Shown here piece by piece: positions 24,340-31,757 of a stretch of 64,000 bases of DNA. Under the pieces are notes generated by a model, which did not search any database, was not told the DNA's origin, and was given only the letters and a program-made list of their open reading frames with translations. This DNA is from an uncultured Collinsella sp. (GTDB lineage Bacteria; Actinomycetota; Coriobacteriia; Coriobacteriales; Coriobacteriaceae), in contig CAUGJE010000011.1 in NCBI GenBank assembly GCA_959599915.1, forward strand, positions 1 to 64,000, read 5' to 3'. Position numbers and translations under genes: made by a program. The number at the start of each line of letters is the position of its first letter. Position 1 is the first letter of the stretch.

Positions 24340-25635
24340 CTACCGTGGCAGGCGAATCGTAAAGCGGCTGCCGACACCCTCGACCGAGGTCACGCCAATG
24401 ACACCGCCATGGCTATCGACGATCCACTTGGCGATAGCAAGCCCCAGACCCGAGCCCTGCGCGCCGGCATCGCGCGCGTTGTCGGCGCGGTAGAACCGCT
24501 CGAACGCGTGGGCTGCGGATTCCTGGTTCATGCCGATGCCCTCGTCCTCAACGTTTATGTCGATCGTGCCCGCGCCCGCATCCGGCGCTACGTCAAACGA
24601 GACGGGCGTGCCCGTGTCCGAATACTTTGCGGCGTTTTGCACGATCACGCGCAGCGCCTGCTTCACGAGTGCCACGTCGACGGACGCGTCACAGCGCGGA
24701 TCGCTGGCAAGCGCGGCGTCAAAGGCCAGTCGATACGTGTGCGTGGCATCAATCATCTGCGATTCTTCGCATACCTCGCCGACCAGTGCAGCCAGGTTGG
24801 TATTCGCGCGCCGCAGCACGGTGCGGCCGGCATCGCCGCGTGCCAAAAACAGCAGCTGCTCCACGAGCTCCTGCATGTGCTCGCTTTCGGCCTTGAGGGA
24901 CGCGATGGATTCCGCCAGCACGTCCGGGTCGTCTTTGCCCCAGCGGTCGAGCATGTTTACGTAGCCCTGAATTACCGCGATGGGCGTGCGCAGCTCGTGA
25001 CTCGCATCGTTGACAAAGCGCATCTGCTGCAGCTTGGCCTCTTGCATCTGGCGCAGCAGGCGGTTGAGCGCGACCTCGATGCTCGCCAGGTCGGCATCGC
25101 CAGTGGTGACGCTCGGCGAATCGACGCTTGCTCGCTCGATGGCCTGCTCCAGCGTTTCCATCTTGCCGCCGGAGAGCTGCATGCGGCCGAGCCCGTCCAC
25201 GCGCAAAGCCAGGTCATTGAGCGGCGCCATGGTGCGGCGCACGCGCCTCGCGCCGCCGAGCATGTTGAGCACGCTGATGACCTGCCAACCCACAACGACA
25301 AGGTAGAGAGGCCATAGCGTGACGAGGTCCTGCGCGAGGGGGAAGGTCTTGCTGGTGCGCGCAAGCTCGACGGTGTAGGTGAGCGTTGTCAGGTCCCAGC
25401 CGCGCGCGGGCGTCAGCGACATGCCGTGAACGGTGGCGCCGGGAATCCAGCCTGCGGTAAACGCGCTGTCGGGCAGCGTCTGGTTGTATCCATAGACGAG
25501 GATCGCCGCCGCAATCACCACCAGCAACAGATCGAGCCAGACGTAGCTCACCAAGCGGCGCCACATGTAGCTCCAGTTGATGGCGCGGGCGATGGAGGTG
25601 ACGCGCTTGGCCTCGGCGCTACGCGCGGCAGACAT
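24340..25635 (-). CDS. Membrane sensor histidine kinase
   Basis: A 431-residue HisKA kinase. Membrane helices lie at about residues 33-50 and 107-126, around an extracytoplasmic loop of about 55 residues. The H-box is NDASHELRTPIAVIQGY with the phosphorylated His213. The ATP-binding domain has VQNAAKYSDTG (N box), VEDEGIGM (G1), FERFYRADNA (F box) and GSGLGLAIAKWIV (G2). The ATG at 25635 overlaps the end of the response regulator gene by 17 bases, so the two are translationally coupled. The stimulus is unknown. Confidence 0.93.
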   Translation of the reverse strand: MSAARSAEAKRVTSIARAINWSYMWRRLVSYVWLDLLLVVIAAAILVYGYNQTLPDSAFTAGWIPGATVHGMSLTPARGWDLTTLTYTVELARTSKTFPLAQDLVTLWPLYLVVVGWQVISVLNMLGGARRVRRTMAPLNDLALRVDGLGRMQLSGGKMETLEQAIERASVDSPSVTTGDADLASIEVALNRLLRQMQEAKLQQMRFVNDASHELRTPIAVIQGYVNMLDRWGKDDPDVLAESIASLKAESEHMQELVEQLLFLARGDAGRTVLRRANTNLAALVGEVCEESQMIDATHTYRLAFDAALASDPRCDASVDVALVKQALRVIVQNAAKYSDTGTPVSFDVAPDAGAGTIDINVEDEGIGMNQESAAHAFERFYRADNARDAGAQGSGLGLAIAKWIVDSHGGVIGVTSVEGVGSRFTIRLPR

Positions 25636-26404
25636 AGCCCACCCCGCGCACGGTCTGGATGATGCGGGCGCTGCCGGCATCTTCGATCTTGGCGCGCAGG
25701 TGCGCAATGTGCACGTCGACGTTGTTGGTGTCGCCCACGTATTCGTAGCCCAGCGCTTCGTGCGCGATGCGCTCGCGCGTGAGCACGGTGCCGGCATGCG
25801 CCATAAGCAGGGCGAGGACGTCGAACTCGCGAGCCGTGAGTGCGATGGGCGAGCCGCCGACCGTGACTTCGCGGCGGTTGGGGTCGAGCGCAACCGAGTC
25901 AACGGTAAGCGCGGCGGGGGAGGGCGCGGCAGCGGTCTGGGCCGTGTCGGTTGCCGGGGACATTGTGGCGATACCGGCGGCCGTGCCGCTCGCTACGCCA
26001 GCCCTGGCGCCGGCGCCGCCAACGCCCGAAGCCGTCCGCGCGGCCTCCGAGCGCTTCAGCGCCACGCGAATCCGTGCGAACAGCTCCTCGATCGCAAACG
26101 GCTTGGTCAGGTAATCGTCGGCGCCGGCATCGAGCCCGGCAACCTTATCCATCACGGCATCGCGCGCGGTGACCATGATCACCGGCACATCCTTGTGCTT
26201 GCGGACACGCCGCAGGACCTCCATGCCGTTGAGCTGCGGCAACAGCACATCGAGCAGAATCAGATCGTAGTCGCGCTCCAGCGCCAGGTCAACGGCGGTG
26301 CGGCCGTCGGCGGCGTGCTCCACCTGGTAGCCTTCGTGCTCCAGCTCGAGCGTCACAAAGCGGGCGATTTTCTCCTCGTCCTCTACGATCAGAATCCGTG
26401 CCAT
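25619..26404 (-). CDS. OmpR-family response regulator
   Basis: A 261-residue two-domain regulator. The receiver domain (residues 1-120) has ILIVEDEEK, the phospho-acceptor Asp52 in LILLDVLLP, VTARD and DYLTKPF. The winged-helix domain (about 167-261) has LTAREFDVLALLMAHAG and VDVHIAHLRAKIE. The linker of about 45 residues is unusually long and rich in Ala, Gly and Thr. It is the middle gene of a three-gene operon. A perfect palindrome overlapping the operon promoter (27103-27118) is a candidate site for autoregulation. Confidence 0.95.
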   Translation of the reverse strand: MARILIVEDEEKIARFVTLELEHEGYQVEHAADGRTAVDLALERDYDLILLDVLLPQLNGMEVLRRVRKHKDVPVIMVTARDAVMDKVAGLDAGADDYLTKPFAIEELFARIRVALKRSEAARTASGVGGAGARAGVASGTAAGIATMSPATDTAQTAAAPSPAALTVDSVALDPNRREVTVGGSPIALTAREFDVLALLMAHAGTVLTRERIAHEALGYEYVGDTNNVDVHIAHLRAKIEDAGSARIIQTVRGVGYVCRA

Positions 26405-26422
26405 GCGTGCCCCCGTCTGCGA

Positions 26423-26965
26423 TTACTTGTCGTCGTTCAGATTTTGCTTGATGTCATCCGCGGCGTTGGCAGCGCTGTCCATAAGGTTATTGATGCTGCC
26501 GGGCACGTCGCCGTCGCTGTCGATGCGGTAGCGCATGCCAAAGAACAGGCCAATCAGCATCAGCCATATCGTGGCGCCCCAGGCAAACAGCGTGACGATG
26601 GGGATCAGGATGGGGATGTTGAGGATGATCGCATCGCGGCGCGTGGCGATAAACTTGGTGTCCAGGCTCAGGCGGAAGAGCTTTTTGAGGTACTCCCACA
26701 CGCTGTCCATCTTCTTGGAGAAGTCGGTCTTTTCGCTCGACTTTTCGTAGGCGGCCTGCGCGGCGACCATCTCGGCCGAGGGCTCATCGACTGGCGCGGA
26801 CTCGGTGGCGGCATGCGCCGATGTGGTCTGGGTCTTGCCCTGCGACTCGAGCCAAATGATGGCGTCCAGGACGTTGCCGTCGGCGGCGTCGAGCGCGGCC
26901 TTGGCATCGGTGTAGCTCACGTTGCACTTGGTGCGGATGGTTTCAACTTTTTCGAGGTCGTCCAT
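26423..26965 (-). CDS. DUF4342-type protein with UBA-like N-terminus
   Basis: A 180-residue protein. Residues 1-45 (LEKVETIRTKCNVSYTDAKAALDAADGNVLDAIIWLE) form a UBA/TS-N-like three-helix unit. After an acidic linker, residues about 85-150 resemble DUF4342: WEYLKKLFRLSL, RRDAIILNIPILIPIVTLFAW and a second hydrophobic segment, LMLIGLFFGMRYRI. It is a likely membrane-associated protein. It leads the operon with the two-component genes and so may be part of the same stress response. AAAGGACAGGTC lies upstream of the ATG at 26965. Confidence 0.75.
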   Translation of the reverse strand: MDDLEKVETIRTKCNVSYTDAKAALDAADGNVLDAIIWLESQGKTQTTSAHAATESAPVDEPSAEMVAAQAAYEKSSEKTDFSKKMDSVWEYLKKLFRLSLDTKFIATRRDAIILNIPILIPIVTLFAWGATIWLMLIGLFFGMRYRIDSDGDVPGSINNLMDSAANAADDIKQNLNDDK

Positions 26966-27078
26966 GACCTGTCCTTTCGTTCGATGGGCGCGACGCCGGG
27001 CGATCTGCCCGGGCGCGAGCGTTGCGTTCGGCGGCCTGCGTGGCGCCGCCCCGCCCTTGGTCGAACTCTATAGTGCAG

Positions 27079-27118
27079 GTTATAGATTAAGCGATTCTTG
27101 AGCCAAGATTAATCTTGG
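27079..27118 (-). promoter_or_regulatory. Promoter and 16-bp palindromic operator of the two-component operon
   Basis: On the minus strand TTGGCT (27106-27101) and TATAAC (27084-27079) are spaced by 16 bases. The perfect palindrome CCAAGATTAATCTTGG (27103-27118) overlaps the -35 box. A factor bound there would block or aid the polymerase; the response regulator is the obvious candidate. Confidence 0.6.
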
Positions 27119-27174
27119 ATGAGTTTTTGGGTGGCAGTGGGGAAGGGAGAGGTGTCCTTCTAGGTAGCTAGCAG

Positions 27175-27356
27175 CGAGGTCTAATACTTTTCCGAGAAGT
27201 GAACGAGCTAAATCGGGCCCCCGAAGCATCGACACTTTAAGGGCATCGTTTCCTGCGGTTTCGATACTGGAATCCTGCGATCTTGCCGACGAAAAATATG
27301 GATGCTTCAGGGGTCCTAAAACAGACGTTCACTTCGCGGAAAAGTATTAGACCTCG
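27175..27356. repeat. 182-bp palindromic element, copy 2
   Basis: The outer arms CGAGGTCTAATACTTTTCC (27175-27193) and GGAAAAGTATTAGACCTCG (27338-27356) are fully complementary, and GAAGTGAACG pairs with CGTTCACTTC (27326-27335). The core shares CATCGACACTTT, TTTCCTGCGGTTT and GGATGCTTCAGGGGTCC with copy 1. The outer arm sequence is unlike that of copy 1 but its pairing is kept. It lies in the 480-base gap between the two-component operon and abiEi, and no gene is seen there. Confidence 0.88.
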
Positions 27357-27440
27357 ATAGCGGGGGATGAGGTGCCGGTGCAAAACGGCGTCAGACATAG
27401 GATAAACAAAGCGCGCCGATCATAAGGAATTATAATCACG

Positions 27441-27468
27441 TTGCAAAAGTATGAAAATATCCTACAAT
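27441..27468 (+). promoter_or_regulatory. Promoter of the AbiE operon, probably giving a leaderless mRNA
   Basis: TTGCAA (27441-27446) and TACAAT (27463-27468) are spaced by 16 bases. The expected start of transcription falls on the ATG at 27475, so the message would be leaderless. A second TATAAT lies at 27431-27436 without a good -35 box. Confidence 0.55.
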
Positions 27469-27474
27469 TGCGAC

Positions 27475-28098
27475 ATGAAGTACTTTAGCAACATAACGGC
27501 GATAGGCGAGCTTTCCGAGAGCGAGGGCGTGTTCACCACGGCCCAGGCGGCTCGCATGGACATCTCTCGAGATGCACTGGCACACTCATGCCGTGCAGGG
27601 CGTCTTGAACGGATATGCCACGGCGCCTACCGGATGTCGGGCACGCAGCGCCGAGATACCGACGAGCTCAACGCTTTCTGGAAGCTCACCAATCCCTCCC
27701 TTTGCGCGTGGGAGAGAAAACGCCAGTGGGATGGCATTGCCGTGAGCGGTACGACGGCGGCGAACCTGCAGCAAATGGGCGATTTTTATCTGTCCCCCTA
27801 CAGAATGACCGCGCCCATGCGTATCAATACAAGAAACGAATCCCTTTCCTTTGTAAAGCGCGAGATCGCTGAGCAGGACATCGTTTGGCTCGACGGCCTG
27901 CCGGTAACTAAACCCGAGCGCACGCTTGTCGATCTTTGCCTCGATTGCGAGGACCCCTCATTAATTATCGATGCCTATAACGACGCGCTTGGGCGAGGGC
28001 TCGATATGCAGCGGCTGAAAGATCTTGTAGAGGAGAACTCTAAAACCGCCAAACGACGCGAGTTGATGATGCCCTTGTTGACGGCGCTGAACGGGTAA
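27475..28098 (+). CDS. AbiEi-like antitoxin/transcriptional regulator
   Basis: A 207-residue protein of the AbiEi family, the antitoxin of type IV toxin-antitoxin systems. The N-terminal winged helix is visible as LSESEGVFTTAQAARMDISRDALAHSCRAGRLERICHGAYRM. The C-terminal part contains WLDGLPVTKPERTLVDLC, the usual family block. AbiEi binds inverted repeats near its promoter and represses the operon. I prefer the ATG at 27475, because the promoter ends just before it; ATG at 27451 would lie inside the promoter. The toxin gene follows after 15 bases. Confidence 0.87.
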   Translation: MKYFSNITAIGELSESEGVFTTAQAARMDISRDALAHSCRAGRLERICHGAYRMSGTQRRDTDELNAFWKLTNPSLCAWERKRQWDGIAVSGTTAANLQQMGDFYLSPYRMTAPMRINTRNESLSFVKREIAEQDIVWLDGLPVTKPERTLVDLCLDCEDPSLIIDAYNDALGRGLDMQRLKDLVEENSKTAKRRELMMPLLTALNG

Positions 28099-28113
28099 TG
28101 AGAGACGGAGGAC

Positions 28114-29004
28114 ATGGTGAAGTACAAAACACCTGCCGCACTGGAGATGGCTGTTAGGGATGCCGCAAGAGAATCGCCGATGGATACTAATCGGGCGATC
28201 GTCGGTTTTTACTTTCATCGCTTCCTATGTCGCGTTTTTTCAGAAGATGACGGCAGCTTTGTGCTCAAGGGTGGCCAAAGCGTCCTGGCGCGAACTCTCG
28301 ATGCGCGTGTCACAAGAGATATTGACTTAGTTGCTCAAGAGGAAAGTCTCGAAGAGGCTATTGCCGATCTGGTGCAGGCGGCTTCGATTGATCTGGAGGA
28401 TTTCGTTTCGTTTGTCTTTGATCGTGCAGAGCAGATCAAAGAAGAAGATGAGTATCGGTGCGGTGCGAAGGTGTGGTTCACCCCCTTTATGGGAGCCAAG
28501 AAACTGCAGCCAATTTCAATTGACTTGGTGATTGATGAAGTGCGGGGACTTGAGCCTGAGGTTCTTGCGCCGATCGACCGTTTGAATATCGAGGGGCTCC
28601 CAGTCTGCGACTATCGAGTATGCCGAGTGGAGAGTGCCCTTGCAGATAAATTGCTCGCAATGATAGAGATGCATGAGGGCCGTGCCTCTTCGCGAATCAA
28701 GGATATAGTCGACGTCTTGGTGTACGCGAAAACTTGCTTCGTCGATGGGGCTACGCTTGTCGAGAGGGTCGAGAAAGAAGCGTCTGCCCGCAAGGTGGTA
28801 ATGCCGGAAGAGTTCGTGGCGCCTCTCCGGTGGAAACAAAATGGTTCTGCGCAGTACGTAAAGATGGCGAGGCAGGCGGGGGTACTTGATCTCGCGGGGA
28901 ACATTGCTGGGGCAGAAGAGATCGTCAATCGATTGTATGCACCGTGCTTTAATCATTCGGCGAATATGCGCAAATGGAATCCTCAGACCACGGGATGGGA
29001 ATAG
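28114..29004 (+). CDS. AbiEii-like nucleotidyltransferase toxin
   Basis: A 296-residue nucleotidyltransferase of the AbiEii/MenT type. The motif VLKGGQSV followed by RVTRDIDLVA is the active-site signature G-[GS]..D-x-D, here with TRDIDL. LADKLLAMIEMHEGRASSRIKDIVDVLVYA is the conserved helical block. Such toxins transfer nucleotides to targets such as tRNA acceptor ends. The ATG at 28114 follows ACGGAGG. With AbiEi it forms a phage-abortive-infection module. A hairpin lies just after its stop. Confidence 0.9.
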   Translation: MVKYKTPAALEMAVRDAARESPMDTNRAIVGFYFHRFLCRVFSEDDGSFVLKGGQSVLARTLDARVTRDIDLVAQEESLEEAIADLVQAASIDLEDFVSFVFDRAEQIKEEDEYRCGAKVWFTPFMGAKKLQPISIDLVIDEVRGLEPEVLAPIDRLNIEGLPVCDYRVCRVESALADKLLAMIEMHEGRASSRIKDIVDVLVYAKTCFVDGATLVERVEKEASARKVVMPEEFVAPLRWKQNGSAQYVKMARQAGVLDLAGNIAGAEEIVNRLYAPCFNHSANMRKWNPQTTGWE

Positions 29005-29013
29005 TCTAGATAG

Positions 29014-29052
29014 TTAAGCCGGCGGCAGGATTAGTTCCTGTCGCCGGCTTAA
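29014..29052. terminator. Bidirectional hairpin between convergent genes
   Basis: TTAAGCCGGCGGCAGGA (29014-29030) pairs with TCCTGTCGCCGGCTTAA (29036-29052) around 5 bases. It lies between the convergent abiEii and orphan methylase-like genes. There is no clear T-run. Confidence 0.7.
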
Positions 29053-29073
29053 GTCGTTTCTACTGCCTACGCG

Positions 29074-30513
29074 CTACTCGCAGGCCTGGTCGACCACCTG
29101 AGTGACGGCCTTCTTTGCGGCTTCGAGGTCGCGCTGGGCTTGGGCGACAGCGGCCTCGGCTTGTTTCTTTGCCCTTACGACCTCGGCAAAGCGATTGATG
29201 GATTCACTGTACTCGCGCGTGCGCGGGTCGAGCGCCGGCGGGACTTCGATCTCAAACAGGTCGCTAGGACGGATGGCGCGGATGTTGGCTGCTTCAGTTA
29301 ATGCTTGAATCAGCTGCGCCCCGTGGCCTTCGGTAAGGTATCCAACAATTATCTCCGAAAACACCACGCGCTCATCTTCGGTCATCGTTTGGAATGACGG
29401 GCGAACGACGGTGGTGTTATGTGAGGCAACTAGATGTTGCTTCGCGTCTGCGGCACTGACCACGAGCAAGTTGGATGCGCCAGAGCGACCCAGCATTCGC
29501 GGCATGACGATATCGCCGGCGCGGAGCTCGTAGCGATCGAGGACGCCGGGGTCTACCTTTACGAATTTAGAATCCGAACCATTTTGATCGTCTGCAGCAT
29601 CTACAGGCAGAAGATTACCGTCCTGAAAATCCTGAGATGAGATCCGGCGCACCTCGAATGCGTCAACGTCGTTCGACGTCGTGCTCTCGCGGGGCATGAA
29701 CGGCGCTACTCGCGTAAAAGAGTCACCGAGTGTGGCGCTGTAGTTTCGAGTGATGGCGATGAGGCTGATTTTGCCTTTTGAGAGAGGGGCGTGGTGTTGG
29801 AGCAACTCTCGTGTAGCGAAAACGGACGTTTCGATGGGCGTCGATCTGGGCGTATTTGTATCAATGCGAGCCCAGTCGGGCGAGACGGTAAAAGAGGCGT
29901 CTGAATAATACAATCTCCTAGCCACATACTGAAAGCGCGGTCCGGATTCGATTACGCTGCGAAATGCTACGCTGCGATTTCCCGTAGACATTATGAGAAG
30001 CGCGCTCGTCATGCGGCGCGTGGGTTCGGAAAACGGTAAATAAACGATGCTCTCGATGAGCCCTTCGCGTATCAAAATCGTGCGTGCCTGCTCAGCTTTA
30101 TCAAGTAAATCGGCGGGAAGCACCACGGCTGCTTGAGTGCGGCCCGAAAGGGCGAGAGCATACAGGCACCAAATAAAAGGACCCCAGTCGCAAAAATCAA
30201 GGTAGCCAGGCTCCAAATAATCGATGAGCGCGGCACTGTCTTTTTCGACATCGCGCTTGTTTGCGCGGTAGTAGTTTGATGCATCGACAAACACCGGCGT
30301 CGCATTATCATCGCTTGCATTCTGCTTGCCGGGTTCAAGCTCGCAAATATCGGGCACGCCGTTACCGTTTAGGGCAAAGCACTTAGCGAGATCTTCGGTA
30401 TCCACGGCGCCAGGTAGACGTACGGTGAGCAGGCGACTGCCTTGTTCCAGGTTAAGCGCGCGCGAGAGGGCGGCGGCAGTGAGGCGTGGCAATGATGATG
30501 TAGTTTCACGCAT
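29074..30513 (-). CDS. Degenerate HsdM/HsdS-like DNA methylase-related protein
   Basis: A 479-residue protein. Residues about 105-190 resemble the C-terminal part of an N6-adenine methylase domain: ALALSGRTQAAVVLPADLLDKAEQARTILIREGLIESIVYLP. The catalytic NPPY-type motif and the SAM-binding loop are not seen. From about residue 280 the protein resembles an HsdS target-recognition domain, YELRAGDIVMPRMLGRSG, ending in a coiled coil of about 50 residues (VRAKKQAEAAVAQAQRDLEAA). It could be a DNA-recognition factor without methylase activity. No HsdR lies nearby. The promoter side is A+T rich (30514-30560). Confidence 0.6.
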   Translation of the reverse strand: MRETTSSLPRLTAAALSRALNLEQGSRLLTVRLPGAVDTEDLAKCFALNGNGVPDICELEPGKQNASDDNATPVFVDASNYYRANKRDVEKDSAALIDYLEPGYLDFCDWGPFIWCLYALALSGRTQAAVVLPADLLDKAEQARTILIREGLIESIVYLPFSEPTRRMTSALLIMSTGNRSVAFRSVIESGPRFQYVARRLYYSDASFTVSPDWARIDTNTPRSTPIETSVFATRELLQHHAPLSKGKISLIAITRNYSATLGDSFTRVAPFMPRESTTSNDVDAFEVRRISSQDFQDGNLLPVDAADDQNGSDSKFVKVDPGVLDRYELRAGDIVMPRMLGRSGASNLLVVSAADAKQHLVASHNTTVVRPSFQTMTEDERVVFSEIIVGYLTEGHGAQLIQALTEAANIRAIRPSDLFEIEVPPALDPRTREYSESINRFAEVVRAKKQAEAAVAQAQRDLEAAKKAVTQVVDQACE

Positions 30514-30802
30514 GTATAGAGCCCTTTCTTCTTAGTGGGTTTATATTAGCAGAAAAATTTGAAAATTTCTAATGACGAGAACAGCGCACTGTGCTATCCT
30601 CGAAGCAATCCAAAGCCAACTCAATAGCAATTGCTTGATGCATTCGCTTTGTAGCCTTTAGGCAAACTAAGCAATCAAGCAGGACGATTTCACTTATGAA
30701 ACTACAGGTTAGATCGATAATCATCGTTCTAGCGTCAGAATATTCTAGAACTTAGAACAGACTAATCGACAAACATCTGCAACCGGACAGAAAGAAGCAT
30801 TC
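30514..30802. other. Divergent intergenic region
   Basis: This gap lies between divergently transcribed genes. It is A+T rich near 30540-30590. It contains TGCTTGAT (30632) and ATCAAGCA (30674), which can pair over 34 bases. No open frame looks coding. Confidence 0.5.
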
Positions 30803-31720
30803 ATGAAGAAGCGGGACAGTATCTACGAGACATTCCTCAGCGCGATCGACGAGGATCTCCGTGGTATGTGCGAAGAGAACGGAAAGGCAGAGCTGCCACT
30901 TCCGTGTCCGTACTGCGGCGAGAAGAACGTCGAGCGCCTGGCTAAATCGCTCGTTGGCGTGCTGGAAGAGCGCTCGCCCGATATTCCCGGGCTGGTTCCC
31001 GAGCGGTATCGAGCCGATGTGCACGAGGCCCGCGAACTTTTGACTGCCGCGACACTCGCTTTGCTTCCGCTGTATTTTCCCCCGCGCGATAGCCGCATAG
31101 GCAGTGTAGCGACTGTGGTGAGTATGTTTAGGCACGGGCGTACTGCGGGCTTTAAATCGGCTGGCGTTCTCTTGTTCGAGGAAGTTGCGACAGGGATGAA
31201 GTACAGCACCAAGCAGGGCGCCTATATCCCGTCCTCCTTCGTGCGCCACACCGATGGCAGAAAGCCATGCGACCGGCTGCACCGCGATGGATCGCGTGGC
31301 TTTACGGCGGATGAAGACGATGCCGTCATGTTTTATAAGCGCTACCTCAAGGTGCAACGACGCGTGTTCGATGCGAGTCCGCGTTTCAACTTTGAGCTAT
31401 GCGTCAAACGCCCGTTTGAGGCACTTTCGGATGGACGACACACTTTTTATTACATGGAGGAAAAGATGGAAATCGATTTGACCAACAAAGTACACGGACT
31501 CGAAGATCGCTATCTCCTCAATATCAAGCATCATAAAGATTACGACCTGCTTGACAAGCTGATGATCCATGCACTGCTTGCGTACCTGGGCGACACAACG
31601 GTTTCAACTGCTGCTCGCGAGAGTTATCTGGCGCAGGCCGAGCGGCTGATCGGCCACGCGACCAAGTCGCCGCGCTCGGCGCAGCTCAATGAGGACGACG
31701 GTGTCGATCGCATTGCCTAA
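30803..31720 (+). CDS. Unknown protein with an N-terminal zinc ribbon-like CPYC motif
   Basis: A 305-residue protein without a recognised family. It has CPYCGEKN near residue 35, which could be half of a zinc ribbon; a matching second CxxC is not seen. The middle part contains LLTAATLALLPLYFPPRDSR and SAGVLLFEEVATGMKYSTKQGAYIPSSFVRH. The ATG at 30803 follows AAAGAAGC. It ends 37 bases before the coupling ATPase gene and is probably co-transcribed with it, so a role in the same process is likely. Confidence 0.6.
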   Translation: MKKRDSIYETFLSAIDEDLRGMCEENGKAELPLPCPYCGEKNVERLAKSLVGVLEERSPDIPGLVPERYRADVHEARELLTAATLALLPLYFPPRDSRIGSVATVVSMFRHGRTAGFKSAGVLLFEEVATGMKYSTKQGAYIPSSFVRHTDGRKPCDRLHRDGSRGFTADEDDAVMFYKRYLKVQRRVFDASPRFNFELCVKRPFEALSDGRHTFYYMEEKMEIDLTNKVHGLEDRYLLNIKHHKDYDLLDKLMIHALLAYLGDTTVSTAARESYLAQAERLIGHATKSPRSAQLNEDDGVDRIA

Positions 31721-31757
31721 CAACCGCCAACACCACGCACAAGAAAGGAACCGCGCC

